Source: Litorivita sp040371945
GTDB lineage: Bacteria > Pseudomonadota > Alphaproteobacteria > Rhodobacterales > Rhodobacteraceae
Direction of reading: 5' to 3'
DNA length: 64,000 nt
Assembly: GCF_040371945.1 (NCBI RefSeq)
Contig: NZ_BAABWS010000002.1
Coordinates: 496,001-560,000, forward strand
In this document: piece by piece, positions 24,679-33,293 of the stretch
How positions within the stretch are numbered: the stretch's first letter is position 1
How the letters are laid out: every line of letters starts with the position of its first letter
The notes under the pieces: generated by a model
The model's database searches: none
Told to the model about the DNA's origin: nothing
What the model saw: the letters and a program-made list of their open reading frames with translations, nothing else
Made by a program: the position numbers and the translations under genes

Positions 24679-25008
24679 ATGCTGACCCTCAAATGCCCCT
24701 ATTGCGGCGTTATGGCCGACGAGACAGAGCTTTCCGCTGGCGGCGAGGCGCATCTCAAGCGCTTCGGCCCTGACAGCACGCCCGAGCAGTTCGAAGCCTA
24801 TCTGTTCGCCCGCGAAAATCCCAAAGGCGTGCATTTCGAGCGCTGGCGCCATGCCAATGGCTGCGGCAAGTGGTTTCATGCGGCGCGCTGCACCATGACG
24901 CTCGAGGTCTTTGGCACCTATAGCGCGCAGGTCACCGAGCCGCCGCAAGAGATCCGCGATGCGATCAGCGCAAAACGCCCCGACTGGCGGTGGAGAGAGT
25001 TCTCGTGA
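24679..25008 (+). CDS. soxD: Sarcosine oxidase subunit delta
   Basis: This 109-residue subunit of heterotetrameric sarcosine oxidase carries the zinc site: C6 and C9 in CPYCG, then H58 and C62 in the WRHANGCGKWF region. Its length and motifs match SoxD. It follows soxB after a 94-nt spacer with no gene, and soxA follows after 46 nt. Confidence 0.95.
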   Translation: MLTLKCPYCGVMADETELSAGGEAHLKRFGPDSTPEQFEAYLFARENPKGVHFERWRHANGCGKWFHAARCTMTLEVFGTYSAQVTEPPQEIRDAISAKRPDWRWREFS

Positions 25009-25054
25009 CCGCCGCCCAGCACCCAACCCGTTCCCGACCGAAGGCATGCAAGCA

Positions 25055-28000
25055 ATGAGCACCCGTCTGGCCACTGGCGGCCGCCTGATCGATCACGGCA
25101 GGCCGATGACATTTACCTTTAACGGCAAAGAGATGCAGGGATTTGCCGGTGATACGCTGGCCTCGGCTTTGCTTGCCAATGACCAGATGCTGGTCGGGCG
25201 CTCGTTCAAATATCACCGCCCGCGCGGTATTGTCGCCAGCGGCGCCGAAGAGCCGAACGCTTTGGTCGGGCTGGGGAAAGACGGGACGTTCGAGCCGAAC
25301 CAGCGCGCCACCACGACCGAGCTTTTCGATGGGCTGGAAAGTCAGAGCCAGAACCATTGGCCGAGCCTCGACTATGACATCGGCGCGGTGAACAAATACC
25401 TCGGGCGGGTGCTGCCTGCGGGGTTCTATTACAAGATGTTCCTCTACCCGCGCGCCTTTTGGAAACATGTCTATGAGCCGTTCATCCGCCAATCTGCGGG
25501 GCTTGGCAAAGCGCCGCAGGACCGCGACGCCGATACCTACGAGCATTTCCACGCCCATGTGGATGTCTTGGTCATCGGCGGCGGGATCGCGGGGCTGCAA
25601 GCGGCCAAAACCGCAGGGCAGGCGGGGGCCAAGGTTCTGCTGATCGAGCAGAGCGCCCATTGGGGCGGACGCGCGCCCGTCGATGGCGGCGTGGTCGATG
25701 GCAAACCCGTCGGCGCGTTTATCGACGATGTGATTGCCGAACTGGAGACGATGGAGAACGTCACCTTGCGCCTGCGCACCATGGGCGCGGGGGTCTATGA
25801 CCACGGCTATGTTCTGGGTTATGAGCGGCTGGGCGATCATGCGCCTGATGCGCAGGGCCCGCGCCACCGTTTGTGGCGTATCCGCGCCGCCCGCACCATC
25901 ACCGCCACGGGGGCGATAGAGCGGCCTTTGTCCTTTGCGGGCAATGACATACCCGGTGTGATGCTGGCCTCGGCTGTGCGCGATTACGCGGTGAATTTCG
26001 GGGTCAGCGTTGGCGATCGCACCTTGGTTGTGACCAATAATGATGATGGCTATCGCACCGCGATTGCGCTCAAAAACCTCGGCCTTGACGTGCCTGCGGT
26101 GATCGACGCGCGCCCTGCGGGCGGCGGCGCATTGGCGAGCGAGGCGGCCAATCTCGGCATCCGGATCGAAACCGGCAAGGCCGTGGCCAAGGCGCTGGGC
26201 GGCAAGCGCGTGACCGGCGCGGCGATCTGCGCCCAAGCGGGCACGGGCAGCGTCGACGAAGAGATCGACTGCGATTGCATCGCCATGGCGGGGGGCTGGT
26301 CTCCGGTGGTGCACCTGTGGTCGCATTGCGGCGGCAAGCTGACGTGGGATGCCGATCACGCGTTTTTCCGCCCCGACACCGACCGACCGCCCCTTGGCGC
26401 GGACGGGCAGGGATTTGTCTTGGCCGCAGGCAGCGCCAACGGCGCGCTGGACCTCGCGATTGCCTTGGCCGATGCCGATTACGCGGGCCGCAAGGCCGCC
26501 GAGGCCGCAGGCCATAAGCCCAAACGCGGCGGCCCGCCCGAGGCCGAGCAAACCGGCGATGCGCCGATCCTGCCCGTGTGGCATATGCCCGAAGGCGCGG
26601 GCGAGAAGCTGCGCGCGAAGACTTGGCTGGATTTTCAGAACGATGTCAAAGTCACCGATGTGCAACTGGCCGCGCGCGAGGGGTTCGAAAGCGTCGAGCA
26701 TACCAAACGCTACACCACATTGGGCATGGCGACGGATCAAGGAAAATTGAGCAATATCAACGGTCTTGCGGTCTTGTCGGATGCGCTTGGGCAACCTATT
26801 CCCGCCACCGGCACCACTACATTCCGCCCGCCCTATACGCCGATCTCGATGGGCGCGATTGCGGGCGAGGCGCGCGGCGATCTGTTCCAACCGCTGCGCC
26901 GCACCCCGATGCATGACTGGCACGAGGCGAACGGTGCGCATTGGGAGCCGGTCGGCCAATGGCGCCGGCCCTATTGCTATCTGAAGGGCGAGGAAACCCC
27001 CGCCGATGCCGTCAGCCGCGAGGTCAAAACCGTGCGCGACAGCCTCGGGCTTCTGGATGCCTCGACCCTTGGTAAAATCATCGTCAAAGGCCCCGATGCG
27101 GGCCGGTTCCTCGACATGATGTATACCAATATGATGAGCACTCTGGGCATCGGCAAATGCCGTTATGGGTTGATGTGCAACGAGAACGGATTCTTGATCG
27201 ATGACGGCGTCGTGGCGCGCATCGACGAGCAGACTTGGCTTTGCCACACCACCACCGGCGGGGCCGATCACATCCATGCCCATATGGAAGAATGGCTGCA
27301 AACCGAATGGTGGGATTGGAAGGTTTACACCGCCAATGTCACCGAACAATGGGCGCAAATCGCCGTCGTCGGACCCAACGCGCGCAAGCTTTTGGAGAAA
27401 CTCACCGACGCGGACCTCAGCGCCGAGGCCTTTCCTTTCATGACGTGGAAAGACGTGACGCTAGGTCGCGTCACTGCGAGAGTGTTTCGAATTTCTTTCT
27501 CCGGTGAGTTGAGTTATGAAGTGGCTGTACCTGCTGGAACTGGGCGCGCCATATGGAGTGAGTTGCTGGCGGGTGGGGAAGAGTTTGGCGCGACCACCTA
27601 CGGCACCGAAGCACTGCATGTGCTTCGGGCCGAAAAGGGGTTCATCATGATCGGCGATGAGACCGACGGCACCGTCACGCCGCAAGACCTTTGCCTGAAT
27701 TGGGCAATTTCCAAGAAAAAACAAGACTTTATCGGTAAGCGCGGACAGATGCGCAGCCATCTGAGCGATCCCAAACGTTGGCGGCTGGTGGGGCTGCAAA
27801 CGCTTGATGGGTCGGTCCTGCCCGATGGCGCCTATGCCGCAACGCAGGGGCGCAACGCCAATGGGCAACGCACGACCATCGGGCGGGTGACCTCGACCTA
27901 TTACTCCCCGACGCTAAAGCGGGGAATCGCCATGGGATTGGTCGAAAACGGGCCCGAGCGCATGGGCGATGTGATCGGCTTCCCGATGCTCGACGGCACG

Positions 28001-28066
28001 GTGCAGCAGGTGCGCATCGTCGATCCCGTGCAATATGACCCAGCAGGGGAGAAGCAAAATGTCTGA
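25055..28066 (+). CDS. soxA: Sarcosine oxidase subunit alpha
   Basis: This 1003-residue subunit has an N-terminal 2Fe-2S-fold-like segment, an NAD-binding domain (DVLVIGGGIAGLQAA near residue 170), and a C-terminal glycine-cleavage T-protein-like domain that uses tetrahydrofolate. I chose the ATG at 25055 for spacing to GAAGG; the longer open frame overlaps soxD. The last 8 nt overlap soxG. A tract of about 125 nt at 27462-27585 uses codons rare in this window (CTA, AGA, CGA, ATA, AGT) and is about 45% GC in its core against about 65% just upstream, yet the protein reads through intact. Confidence 0.96.
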   Translation: MSTRLATGGRLIDHGRPMTFTFNGKEMQGFAGDTLASALLANDQMLVGRSFKYHRPRGIVASGAEEPNALVGLGKDGTFEPNQRATTTELFDGLESQSQNHWPSLDYDIGAVNKYLGRVLPAGFYYKMFLYPRAFWKHVYEPFIRQSAGLGKAPQDRDADTYEHFHAHVDVLVIGGGIAGLQAAKTAGQAGAKVLLIEQSAHWGGRAPVDGGVVDGKPVGAFIDDVIAELETMENVTLRLRTMGAGVYDHGYVLGYERLGDHAPDAQGPRHRLWRIRAARTITATGAIERPLSFAGNDIPGVMLASAVRDYAVNFGVSVGDRTLVVTNNDDGYRTAIALKNLGLDVPAVIDARPAGGGALASEAANLGIRIETGKAVAKALGGKRVTGAAICAQAGTGSVDEEIDCDCIAMAGGWSPVVHLWSHCGGKLTWDADHAFFRPDTDRPPLGADGQGFVLAAGSANGALDLAIALADADYAGRKAAEAAGHKPKRGGPPEAEQTGDAPILPVWHMPEGAGEKLRAKTWLDFQNDVKVTDVQLAAREGFESVEHTKRYTTLGMATDQGKLSNINGLAVLSDALGQPIPATGTTTFRPPYTPISMGAIAGEARGDLFQPLRRTPMHDWHEANGAHWEPVGQWRRPYCYLKGEETPADAVSREVKTVRDSLGLLDASTLGKIIVKGPDAGRFLDMMYTNMMSTLGIGKCRYGLMCNENGFLIDDGVVARIDEQTWLCHTTTGGADHIHAHMEEWLQTEWWDWKVYTANVTEQWAQIAVVGPNARKLLEKLTDADLSAEAFPFMTWKDVTLGRVTARVFRISFSGELSYEVAVPAGTGRAIWSELLAGGEEFGATTYGTEALHVLRAEKGFIMIGDETDGTVTPQDLCLNWAISKKKQDFIGKRGQMRSHLSDPKRWRLVGLQTLDGSVLPDGAYAATQGRNANGQRTTIGRVTSTYYSPTLKRGIAMGLVENGPERMGDVIGFPMLDGTVQQVRIVDPVQYDPAGEKQNV
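27462..27585 (+). other. Compositionally atypical tract inside soxA
   Basis: The GC count over 27481-27540 is 27 of 60, against 39 of 60 at 27361-27420. Codons CTA, AGA, CGA, ATT, TCT, GTA, CCT, GGA, ATA and AGT cluster here and then stop abruptly. The reading frame is intact and encodes the conserved ISFSGELSYEV region of the T-protein-like domain. A short recombination tract from a lower-GC relative is the simplest reading. Confidence 0.65.
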
Positions 28067-28655
28067 CGCAAGCCAAGCCCGTAGCGCGCTTGAAGGGGCC
28101 TCGGCGCGCGGATTTGCGCGGGTCGAAGAGATCGGATTGCGCGGTGCGATTGTGCTGCGCGGCGATTTGTCCTCCTCGGCGGTCAAAAACGTGGCCACGG
28201 GGATCGGCGGCGTCGATATGCCCGGCGAGTTGGGCATCAACCTTGTCGAGGAGCGCGCGGTTGCGTGGATGTCGCCGGACGAGCTTTTGCTGATGATGCC
28301 CTACGGCGAGGTCGAGACCGCGCTGGTGCAAATCTCCAAGACCTTGAAGAAAAAGCACTATCTGGCCGAGAATGTTTCGGACGCGCGGGCGGGATTTATC
28401 GTCAGCGGCCCGCAGGCGCGCGAGGTTCTGGCCAAATTGACCCCCGTTGACATGAGCCCCGACGCCTTTGCCAAAGGCACGGTGCGCCGCTCGAAATTGG
28501 GGCAGGTGCCTGCGGCGTTTTGGATCAATGACGAAGGCGATATCGAAGTGATCTGCTTTCGCTCGGTGGCACAATATGTCTTTGACCTATTGGCGAATGC
28601 CGCGAAAACCGGCAGCGAAGTGGGGTGTTTTGCCCCGTCGAAGTCGCCCGAATGA
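28059..28655 (+). CDS. soxG: Sarcosine oxidase subunit gamma
   Basis: This 198-residue SoxG subunit completes the heterotetramer. Its position, length and the segments GWAWMSPDELLL-like (AVAWMSPDELLLMMP) and FWINDEGDIEVICFRSVA fit the family. The ATG at 28059 overlaps the end of soxA by 8 nt and follows AGGGGAGAAG, so translation is coupled. It is the last gene of soxBDAG. Confidence 0.93.
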   Translation: MSDASQARSALEGASARGFARVEEIGLRGAIVLRGDLSSSAVKNVATGIGGVDMPGELGINLVEERAVAWMSPDELLLMMPYGEVETALVQISKTLKKKHYLAENVSDARAGFIVSGPQAREVLAKLTPVDMSPDAFAKGTVRRSKLGQVPAAFWINDEGDIEVICFRSVAQYVFDLLANAAKTGSEVGCFAPSKSPE

Positions 28656-28686
28656 TTCTCTATATAGCACGAATAGGTCGAATTTA

Positions 28687-28709
28687 CCCTCACTATTGAG
28701 GGGAAAAAT
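28687..28709 (+). terminator. Weak hairpin after soxG
   Basis: CCCTC (28687-28691) pairs with GAGGG (28698-28702), followed by a short A/T-rich stretch. The five-bp stem and absence of a clean T-run make this a weak terminator candidate for the sox operon. Confidence 0.35.
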
Positions 28710-28750
28710 TGTCTAAATCATGCATTTGTCGGCGTTTTGCGCATTGCCCT

Positions 28751-28779
28751 TCGGAATTGCGCGCATATCGGAATTGCGC
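28751..28779. repeat. Direct repeat TCGGAATTGCGC upstream of sodB
   Basis: Two exact 12-bp copies at 28751-28762 and 28768-28779 are spaced 17 bp apart. They sit just upstream of a TTGACC element at 28791 that probably serves as the sodB -35 box. An activator-type site is possible. I do not recognise the motif. Confidence 0.5.
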
Positions 28780-28862
28780 CCGATTGGGGCTTGACCTCAC
28801 CGGCGCTGCACTACCATCTAACGCATATCGCATTTACACCATTCAAAGAGGGGGCCTGAACA

Positions 28863-29462
28863 ATGGCTTTTGAACTTCCCGATCTTCCCTATGCCCATGA
28901 CGCGCTTGCCGGTCTTGGCATGTCGGCGGAAACTTTCGAGTATCACCACGATATCCACCACAAGGCCTATGTCGACAACGGCAACAAGCTGATCGAGGGC
29001 ACCGAATGGGCCGGTAAATCGGTCGAAGAGATCGTCAAGGGCACCTATCAATCCGGCGCCGTGGCGCAAAACGGCATCTTCAACAACGCTTCGCAGCATT
29101 GGAACCACACCCAGTTTTGGGAAATGATGGGGCCGGGTGGCAACACCATGCCCAGCGAGCTGGAAAAAGCCATCATCGACAGCTTTGGCTCGGTCGATAA
29201 ATTCAAAGACGATTTCGCCGCTGCGGGTGCGGGTCAATTCGGCTCCGGCTGGGCATGGCTGGTCAAGGACACTGATGGCGGCCTCAAGGTCACCAAAACC
29301 GAAAACGGCGTGAACCCCTTGTGCTTTGGGCAAACCGCGCTCTTGGGTTGCGATGTGTGGGAGCACAGCTACTACATTGATTTCCGTAACAAACGTCCGG
29401 CTTACCTGTCCAATTTCTTGGACAAGCTGGTGAACTGGGACAACGTCGCCTCGCGTCTGTGA
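28863..29462 (+). CDS. sodB: Superoxide dismutase, Fe type
   Basis: This 199-residue enzyme dismutates superoxide. The four metal ligands are H28 (EYHHDIHH), H82 (WNHTQFW), D164 and H168 (CDVWEHSYYIDF). Glutamine Q78 in NASQHWNH marks the iron-type subgroup, as in E. coli SodB. There is no signal peptide, so it is cytoplasmic. It is monocistronic, with a strong terminator after it and a 200-bp upstream region carrying the direct repeats and a promoter-like element. Confidence 0.96.
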   Translation: MAFELPDLPYAHDALAGLGMSAETFEYHHDIHHKAYVDNGNKLIEGTEWAGKSVEEIVKGTYQSGAVAQNGIFNNASQHWNHTQFWEMMGPGGNTMPSELEKAIIDSFGSVDKFKDDFAAAGAGQFGSGWAWLVKDTDGGLKVTKTENGVNPLCFGQTALLGCDVWEHSYYIDFRNKRPAYLSNFLDKLVNWDNVASRL

Positions 29463-29484
29463 GCCTGCACTACCGAGATGTTCA

Positions 29485-29517
29485 AACCCGCCGGAGCGTT
29501 GCTTTGGCGGGTTTTTT
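29485..29517 (+). terminator. Intrinsic terminator of sodB
   Basis: AACCCGCC (29485-29492) pairs with GGCGGGTT (29506-29513), and the second arm runs into six Ts. Confidence 0.9.
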
Positions 29518-29605
29518 GCGCCTGCGCCCCCGTATTTGTCCCATGGCGATTCTTCTTGGGCCTGCCGCCCCCGCGCGGTAGAGCGGTAGGGCAAAAGGAG
29601 CGCCC

Positions 29606-30553
29606 ATGACCCCCAACCCAATCGCCGATCGCGCCGCCAAATCCGGCGTCTTTGCCTTGATCGCGACCTGCACGATTTGGGGATTGTCGTCGATATACTA
29701 CAAACAACTGGCCCATGTGCCGCCCATCGAGGTTCTGGCCCATCGCACGCTTTGGTCCTTGGTGTTCTTTTTGGTCATCTTGCTGCTGCAGAGGCGTTTG
29801 GGCACGCTGCGCGAGGGGCTGCGCGGGCGGCGGCAGATCGCCACCATCGGCTTTGCCGCGCTGATGATCTCGGCCAATTGGTTCGGCTTTATCTGGGCCG
29901 TCGGGGCGGGCCATGCGACCGAGGCCTCCTTGGGCTACTATATCTTTCCGCTGGTGGCCGTGCTTTTGGGGCGGCTGGTGTTTGGCGAAAGCCTTGCGCC
30001 GCTGCAATGGGCGGCGGTGGCCTTGGCGGCTCTGGCGGTGGCGGGGCTGACGTGGGGGCTTGGGGTTGCGCCTTGGATTTCCTTCATGTTGTCCATCACC
30101 TTTGGTCTCTACGGCCTTGTTAAGAAAAGCTTAAACCTTGGTCCGGTGGTTTCGGTCGCCGCCGAGGTTTTGCTGCTTGCGCCCGTCGCGATTGCGGTGC
30201 TGTGGTTGGCGCATTCGGGTCGGATCAGCGGCGGCGGCGCCTTTGGCGGCAACCTGCATGATACGGTGATGTTGATGCTCTCGGGGCCGTTGACGGGTGT
30301 GCCCTTGATGCTGTTTTCCTTTGCGGCGCGGCGGGTGCGCATGTCCACGGTCGGCGTGGTGCAATACATCAATCCGACCTTGCAATTCCTTGTCGCCACG
30401 TTGCTTTTTGCCGAAGTCTTCACCCTTTGGCACGCCATGGCCTTTCCGGTGATCTGGCTGGCGCTGGCGCTTTACTCTTACGCCAATATCTCCCGCGAAC
30501 GGGCCTCCAAAGCGGCGCTCAGGGCGGCAACATCGGGCATCTCCTCGACATAA
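29606..30553 (+). CDS. rarD: RarD-family EamA transporter
   Basis: This 315-residue membrane protein has about ten transmembrane helices in the EamA (DMT superfamily) arrangement with RarD-type motifs: IWGLSSIYYKQL at the start, the HRTLWSLVF segment, and VVQYINPTLQFLVA near the end. RarD relatives are uncharacterised exporters; chloramphenicol sensitivity was the original association. Its 3' end overlaps the convergent LOG-family gene by 76 bp, so its last 25 residues (basic, polar) are encoded within the other gene's antisense. Confidence 0.9.
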   Translation: MTPNPIADRAAKSGVFALIATCTIWGLSSIYYKQLAHVPPIEVLAHRTLWSLVFFLVILLLQRRLGTLREGLRGRRQIATIGFAALMISANWFGFIWAVGAGHATEASLGYYIFPLVAVLLGRLVFGESLAPLQWAAVALAALAVAGLTWGLGVAPWISFMLSITFGLYGLVKKSLNLGPVVSVAAEVLLLAPVAIAVLWLAHSGRISGGGAFGGNLHDTVMLMLSGPLTGVPLMLFSFAARRVRMSTVGVVQYINPTLQFLVATLLFAEVFTLWHAMAFPVIWLALALYSYANISRERASKAALRAATSGISST

Positions 30554-31050
30554 TCCAAAAGTGACGCATCGGCGAAACCTTCGGCGATCACATGTTGCAT
30601 AAGCTGCATCAAGGGCGTCCAATAGCTTGCCGTATTCAATAGGAAAATCGGTTTTGAATGCAGGCCGAGCTGCCGCCATGTGAGGACTTCGAAAAACTCG
30701 TCGAGCGATCCCGCCCCGCCAGGCAAAACGACAATCGCATCCGAATTCATATACATGACCTTTTTGCGCTCATGCATGTTTTCGGTGACGATATATTGGG
30801 TCAGATCGGTTTTCCCCACCTCCCAATCCAACAGATGTTGCGGGATGACGCCAAAGGTTGCGCCGCCGCCGGTCTGCGCGGCGCGCGCCACCGCGCCCAT
30901 CAACCCCACGTCCCCCGCGCCATAGACCAGACGCCATCCCTTGGCCGCGAGCGCTTGGCCGACTGCCGTCGCGGCGGTTTCATATTCGGGACGCGCGCCG
31001 CTGCGCGAGCCGCAATAGACGCAGACGGAAAAGACGGGTTTTGTCGACAT
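30478..31050 (-). CDS. LOG-family / TIGR00730 Rossmann-fold nucleotide-modifying protein
   Basis: This 190-residue protein has the LOG-family signature PGGAGSLDEFFE (around 109-120) and the N-terminal CVYCGSRSG. LOG proteins cleave cytokinin riboside monophosphates or other nucleoside monophosphates to base plus ribose phosphate. In bacteria the physiological substrate is often AMP-like or unknown. The ATG at 31050 gives the normal family N terminus. The 3' end overlaps rarD tail to tail. Confidence 0.9.
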   Translation of the reverse strand: MSTKPVFSVCVYCGSRSGARPEYETAATAVGQALAAKGWRLVYGAGDVGLMGAVARAAQTGGGATFGVIPQHLLDWEVGKTDLTQYIVTENMHERKKVMYMNSDAIVVLPGGAGSLDEFFEVLTWRQLGLHSKPIFLLNTASYWTPLMQLMQHVIAEGFADASLLDYVEEMPDVAALSAALEARSREILA

Positions 31051-31214
31051 GGCGTGATCCTTTGGGCGAGGGGCGCGGCGAGGTGCGCGCCGATGTGAAA
31101 ACAAATGGCTTTTGACCGCTCATAGCCTTGTTGTTATGCTGGCTCAACTGCGCAAAGCGCAAGTGAGGTGCCGGTGAACAGGTGCAATACAATATCTTGG
31201 GGGAGACGGGCGAT

Positions 31215-33122
31215 ATGACAGACGGATCAAAGGGCGGCTCCGGCGGCGCGCAATCGCCCTCAAAGGGCACCAAACTGGCGATTGTGGCTGTGGTCGTATC
31301 GGGGGCCGTGATGCTTTGGCTGTTCGGGAAGGACACGCGCGAGGCAAGCCGCAGCGCGGCGGTCCCGGCGCAGCAAACCGGCGCGCAATCTGGTGCGCCA
31401 AGCGGCCAAGTCGCGCCGCCCCAATCCGCCCGATCCGGCGCTACGCCCGACGCGTCACAAAGCGATGTTGCGGCGCAAAGCGCCAGCGAGACCGTGCAGG
31501 CCGCGACTGACAACGCGACAGATAGCACGACAGATAACGCGGCGGGCAGCGCGCAAGATGCAGGGCAAGGCGCTGCCACAGAACAGGCCGCGGCATCTGA
31601 CGCGACTGAGGCGACTGCGGCGCAGGAGGGCACAGAGCAGGGCCAATCCGCCGCGCCGCAAGCTCAAAGCGATCTGGCCACTGCACCCGATCAGGCGTCA
31701 CCGCAGCCCCCCGAGACTTCGGCGCAGGGCGGCGAGGAGAAGGGCATGGCATCCGCCCAGCCGCCTTCCTTTGATGTGGTGCGGATCGAGCCGAACGGCG
31801 CGGCTTTGATCGCGGGGCGCGCGGGTGCGGGCGAGGTGTTGCGCATCATGGCAGGCGACAGGGTCTTGAGCGAAGTCACCGCCGATGCCTCGGGCCGCTT
31901 TGTCGCCTTTGCGCAGATCGCCGATATGGCGGCGGGGCAGGTGCTCGGGCTGGAGGTCGAGCGTGGCGGATCGGTGCTGCGCTCGGCGGGGCAGGTGATC
32001 GTCGCGCCGCGCCAGCCGCAGGTGGCACAGGCAGAAAGTCCGGCAGGGAATGCCGTTCAGGGTATTGATAAGAAAGGCGAAAACTCTGGCGGTGCGAGCG
32101 CGGAGCAAGGTGGCGAGCCAACGGCCGAGCAGAGCGCGCAGGGCAGCCCCGAGCAAAGCGCGCAGCAAAGCGCAGCGCCCGCAGATACCGCTCCGGCGGT
32201 GTTGATATCCGATGCGGCGGGGCTGCGCGTGTTGCAACCGGCCGAGCGCCCCGAAAGCGGCGTCTCGCTTGATGTGATCAGCTACCGCGACGACGGGGCG
32301 GTGCGCCTTGCGGGGCAGGGCACGGCGGGCGGGCGGCTGCGGGTCTATCTCGACAGTCGCGCCGTGGCCGAGGCGCAGATCGGCGGGGATGGCGCGTGGC
32401 AATTGGATATCGAAGGCATTGATAGCGGGATTTATACGCTGCGGGTGGATCATCTGGCGGCGGATGGCACGGTGATCAGCCGCGTCGAGACCCCGTTCAA
32501 ACGCGAAGCCCCCGCGCGCATCGCCAGCGCGGCGCAGCAAGCCGCCGAAGCAGCAACGCGGGCCGAACCGCAGAGCGCGCAAGAGACGTCGCAGGCCTCC
32601 GGCGCAGCGGGCGCCGCGGCCCAAGAGGGCAGCGCGCCCGCACAGGCGCCGCAAGATCAAACCGCAGCTGCGCAGACCGCGCAAACATCGACAAGCGCCG
32701 CGACGGCAAGGAGCGAGGGGGATGGAGACACCCAGAGCGCCGCGACTGCAAATGCGCCCGAAACCCCGCCCGTGACGGCTTCTGTATCGGCGTCGGGCGG
32801 CCAGAACAGCGCGCAACAGGCCGCAACGCCGCCCGCAGAGCCCGAGCAAGAACAGGCCAGCGTCGCAGCCCAAGACCCCACGGCCAAACCGGCTTCGACA
32901 ACGGCCTCGACACCAGCCTCGACACTGGCTCCGGCACCCGCCGCCGCGCCCACGCAATTGCGTGTTGTCACCGTTCAACCTGGATCGACGCTTTGGGAAA
33001 TCTCGTCGCAAAACTACGGGGAGGGCGTCGAATATATGCGTATTTTCAATGCCAACCGCGCCCAGATCCGCGATCCCGACCTCATCTATCCTGGGCAGGT
33101 GTTCGACATCCCAGTTGAATAA
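31215..33122 (+). CDS. Membrane-anchored LysM protein with long low-complexity linkers
   Basis: This 635-residue protein has one N-terminal membrane helix (about 20-37) and a C-terminal LysM module (about 583-633, TVQPGSTLWEISSQNYGEG to YPGQVFDIP) that should bind peptidoglycan. Between them, long Ala/Gln/Ser/Glu-rich stretches alternate with two related globular domains, at roughly 195-275 and 350-440. Both have a pattern of beta-strands with VRIEPNG or VISYRDDG starts and may be Ig-like. It probably spans from inner membrane to cell wall. GGGGGAGACGG precedes the ATG. Its function is unknown. Confidence 0.85.
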   Translation: MTDGSKGGSGGAQSPSKGTKLAIVAVVVSGAVMLWLFGKDTREASRSAAVPAQQTGAQSGAPSGQVAPPQSARSGATPDASQSDVAAQSASETVQAATDNATDSTTDNAAGSAQDAGQGAATEQAAASDATEATAAQEGTEQGQSAAPQAQSDLATAPDQASPQPPETSAQGGEEKGMASAQPPSFDVVRIEPNGAALIAGRAGAGEVLRIMAGDRVLSEVTADASGRFVAFAQIADMAAGQVLGLEVERGGSVLRSAGQVIVAPRQPQVAQAESPAGNAVQGIDKKGENSGGASAEQGGEPTAEQSAQGSPEQSAQQSAAPADTAPAVLISDAAGLRVLQPAERPESGVSLDVISYRDDGAVRLAGQGTAGGRLRVYLDSRAVAEAQIGGDGAWQLDIEGIDSGIYTLRVDHLAADGTVISRVETPFKREAPARIASAAQQAAEAATRAEPQSAQETSQASGAAGAAAQEGSAPAQAPQDQTAAAQTAQTSTSAATARSEGDGDTQSAATANAPETPPVTASVSASGGQNSAQQAATPPAEPEQEQASVAAQDPTAKPASTTASTPASTLAPAPAAAPTQLRVVTVQPGSTLWEISSQNYGEGVEYMRIFNANRAQIRDPDLIYPGQVFDIPVE

Positions 33123-33293
33123 GGCCGCGCGAAAAGGGCCGCGCGGGAGGCGCGGCGACGCGAAGCTGTGCTAATCACGGGGCGGCTCTGGCCTTTGCGC
33201 GCCTTGGGGCTTATCTGTGAGCGGGACCCCGCGCCTTATGGGCGCAGGTCAACCCGCACAGCCCTCTAGCCCGCCAGTTGCGAAAGATCCCAG

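Noticed and set aside
27462..27585. Insertion-element remnant inside soxA
   Set aside because: The reading frame and conserved protein motif continue without interruption, and there are no flanking repeats.
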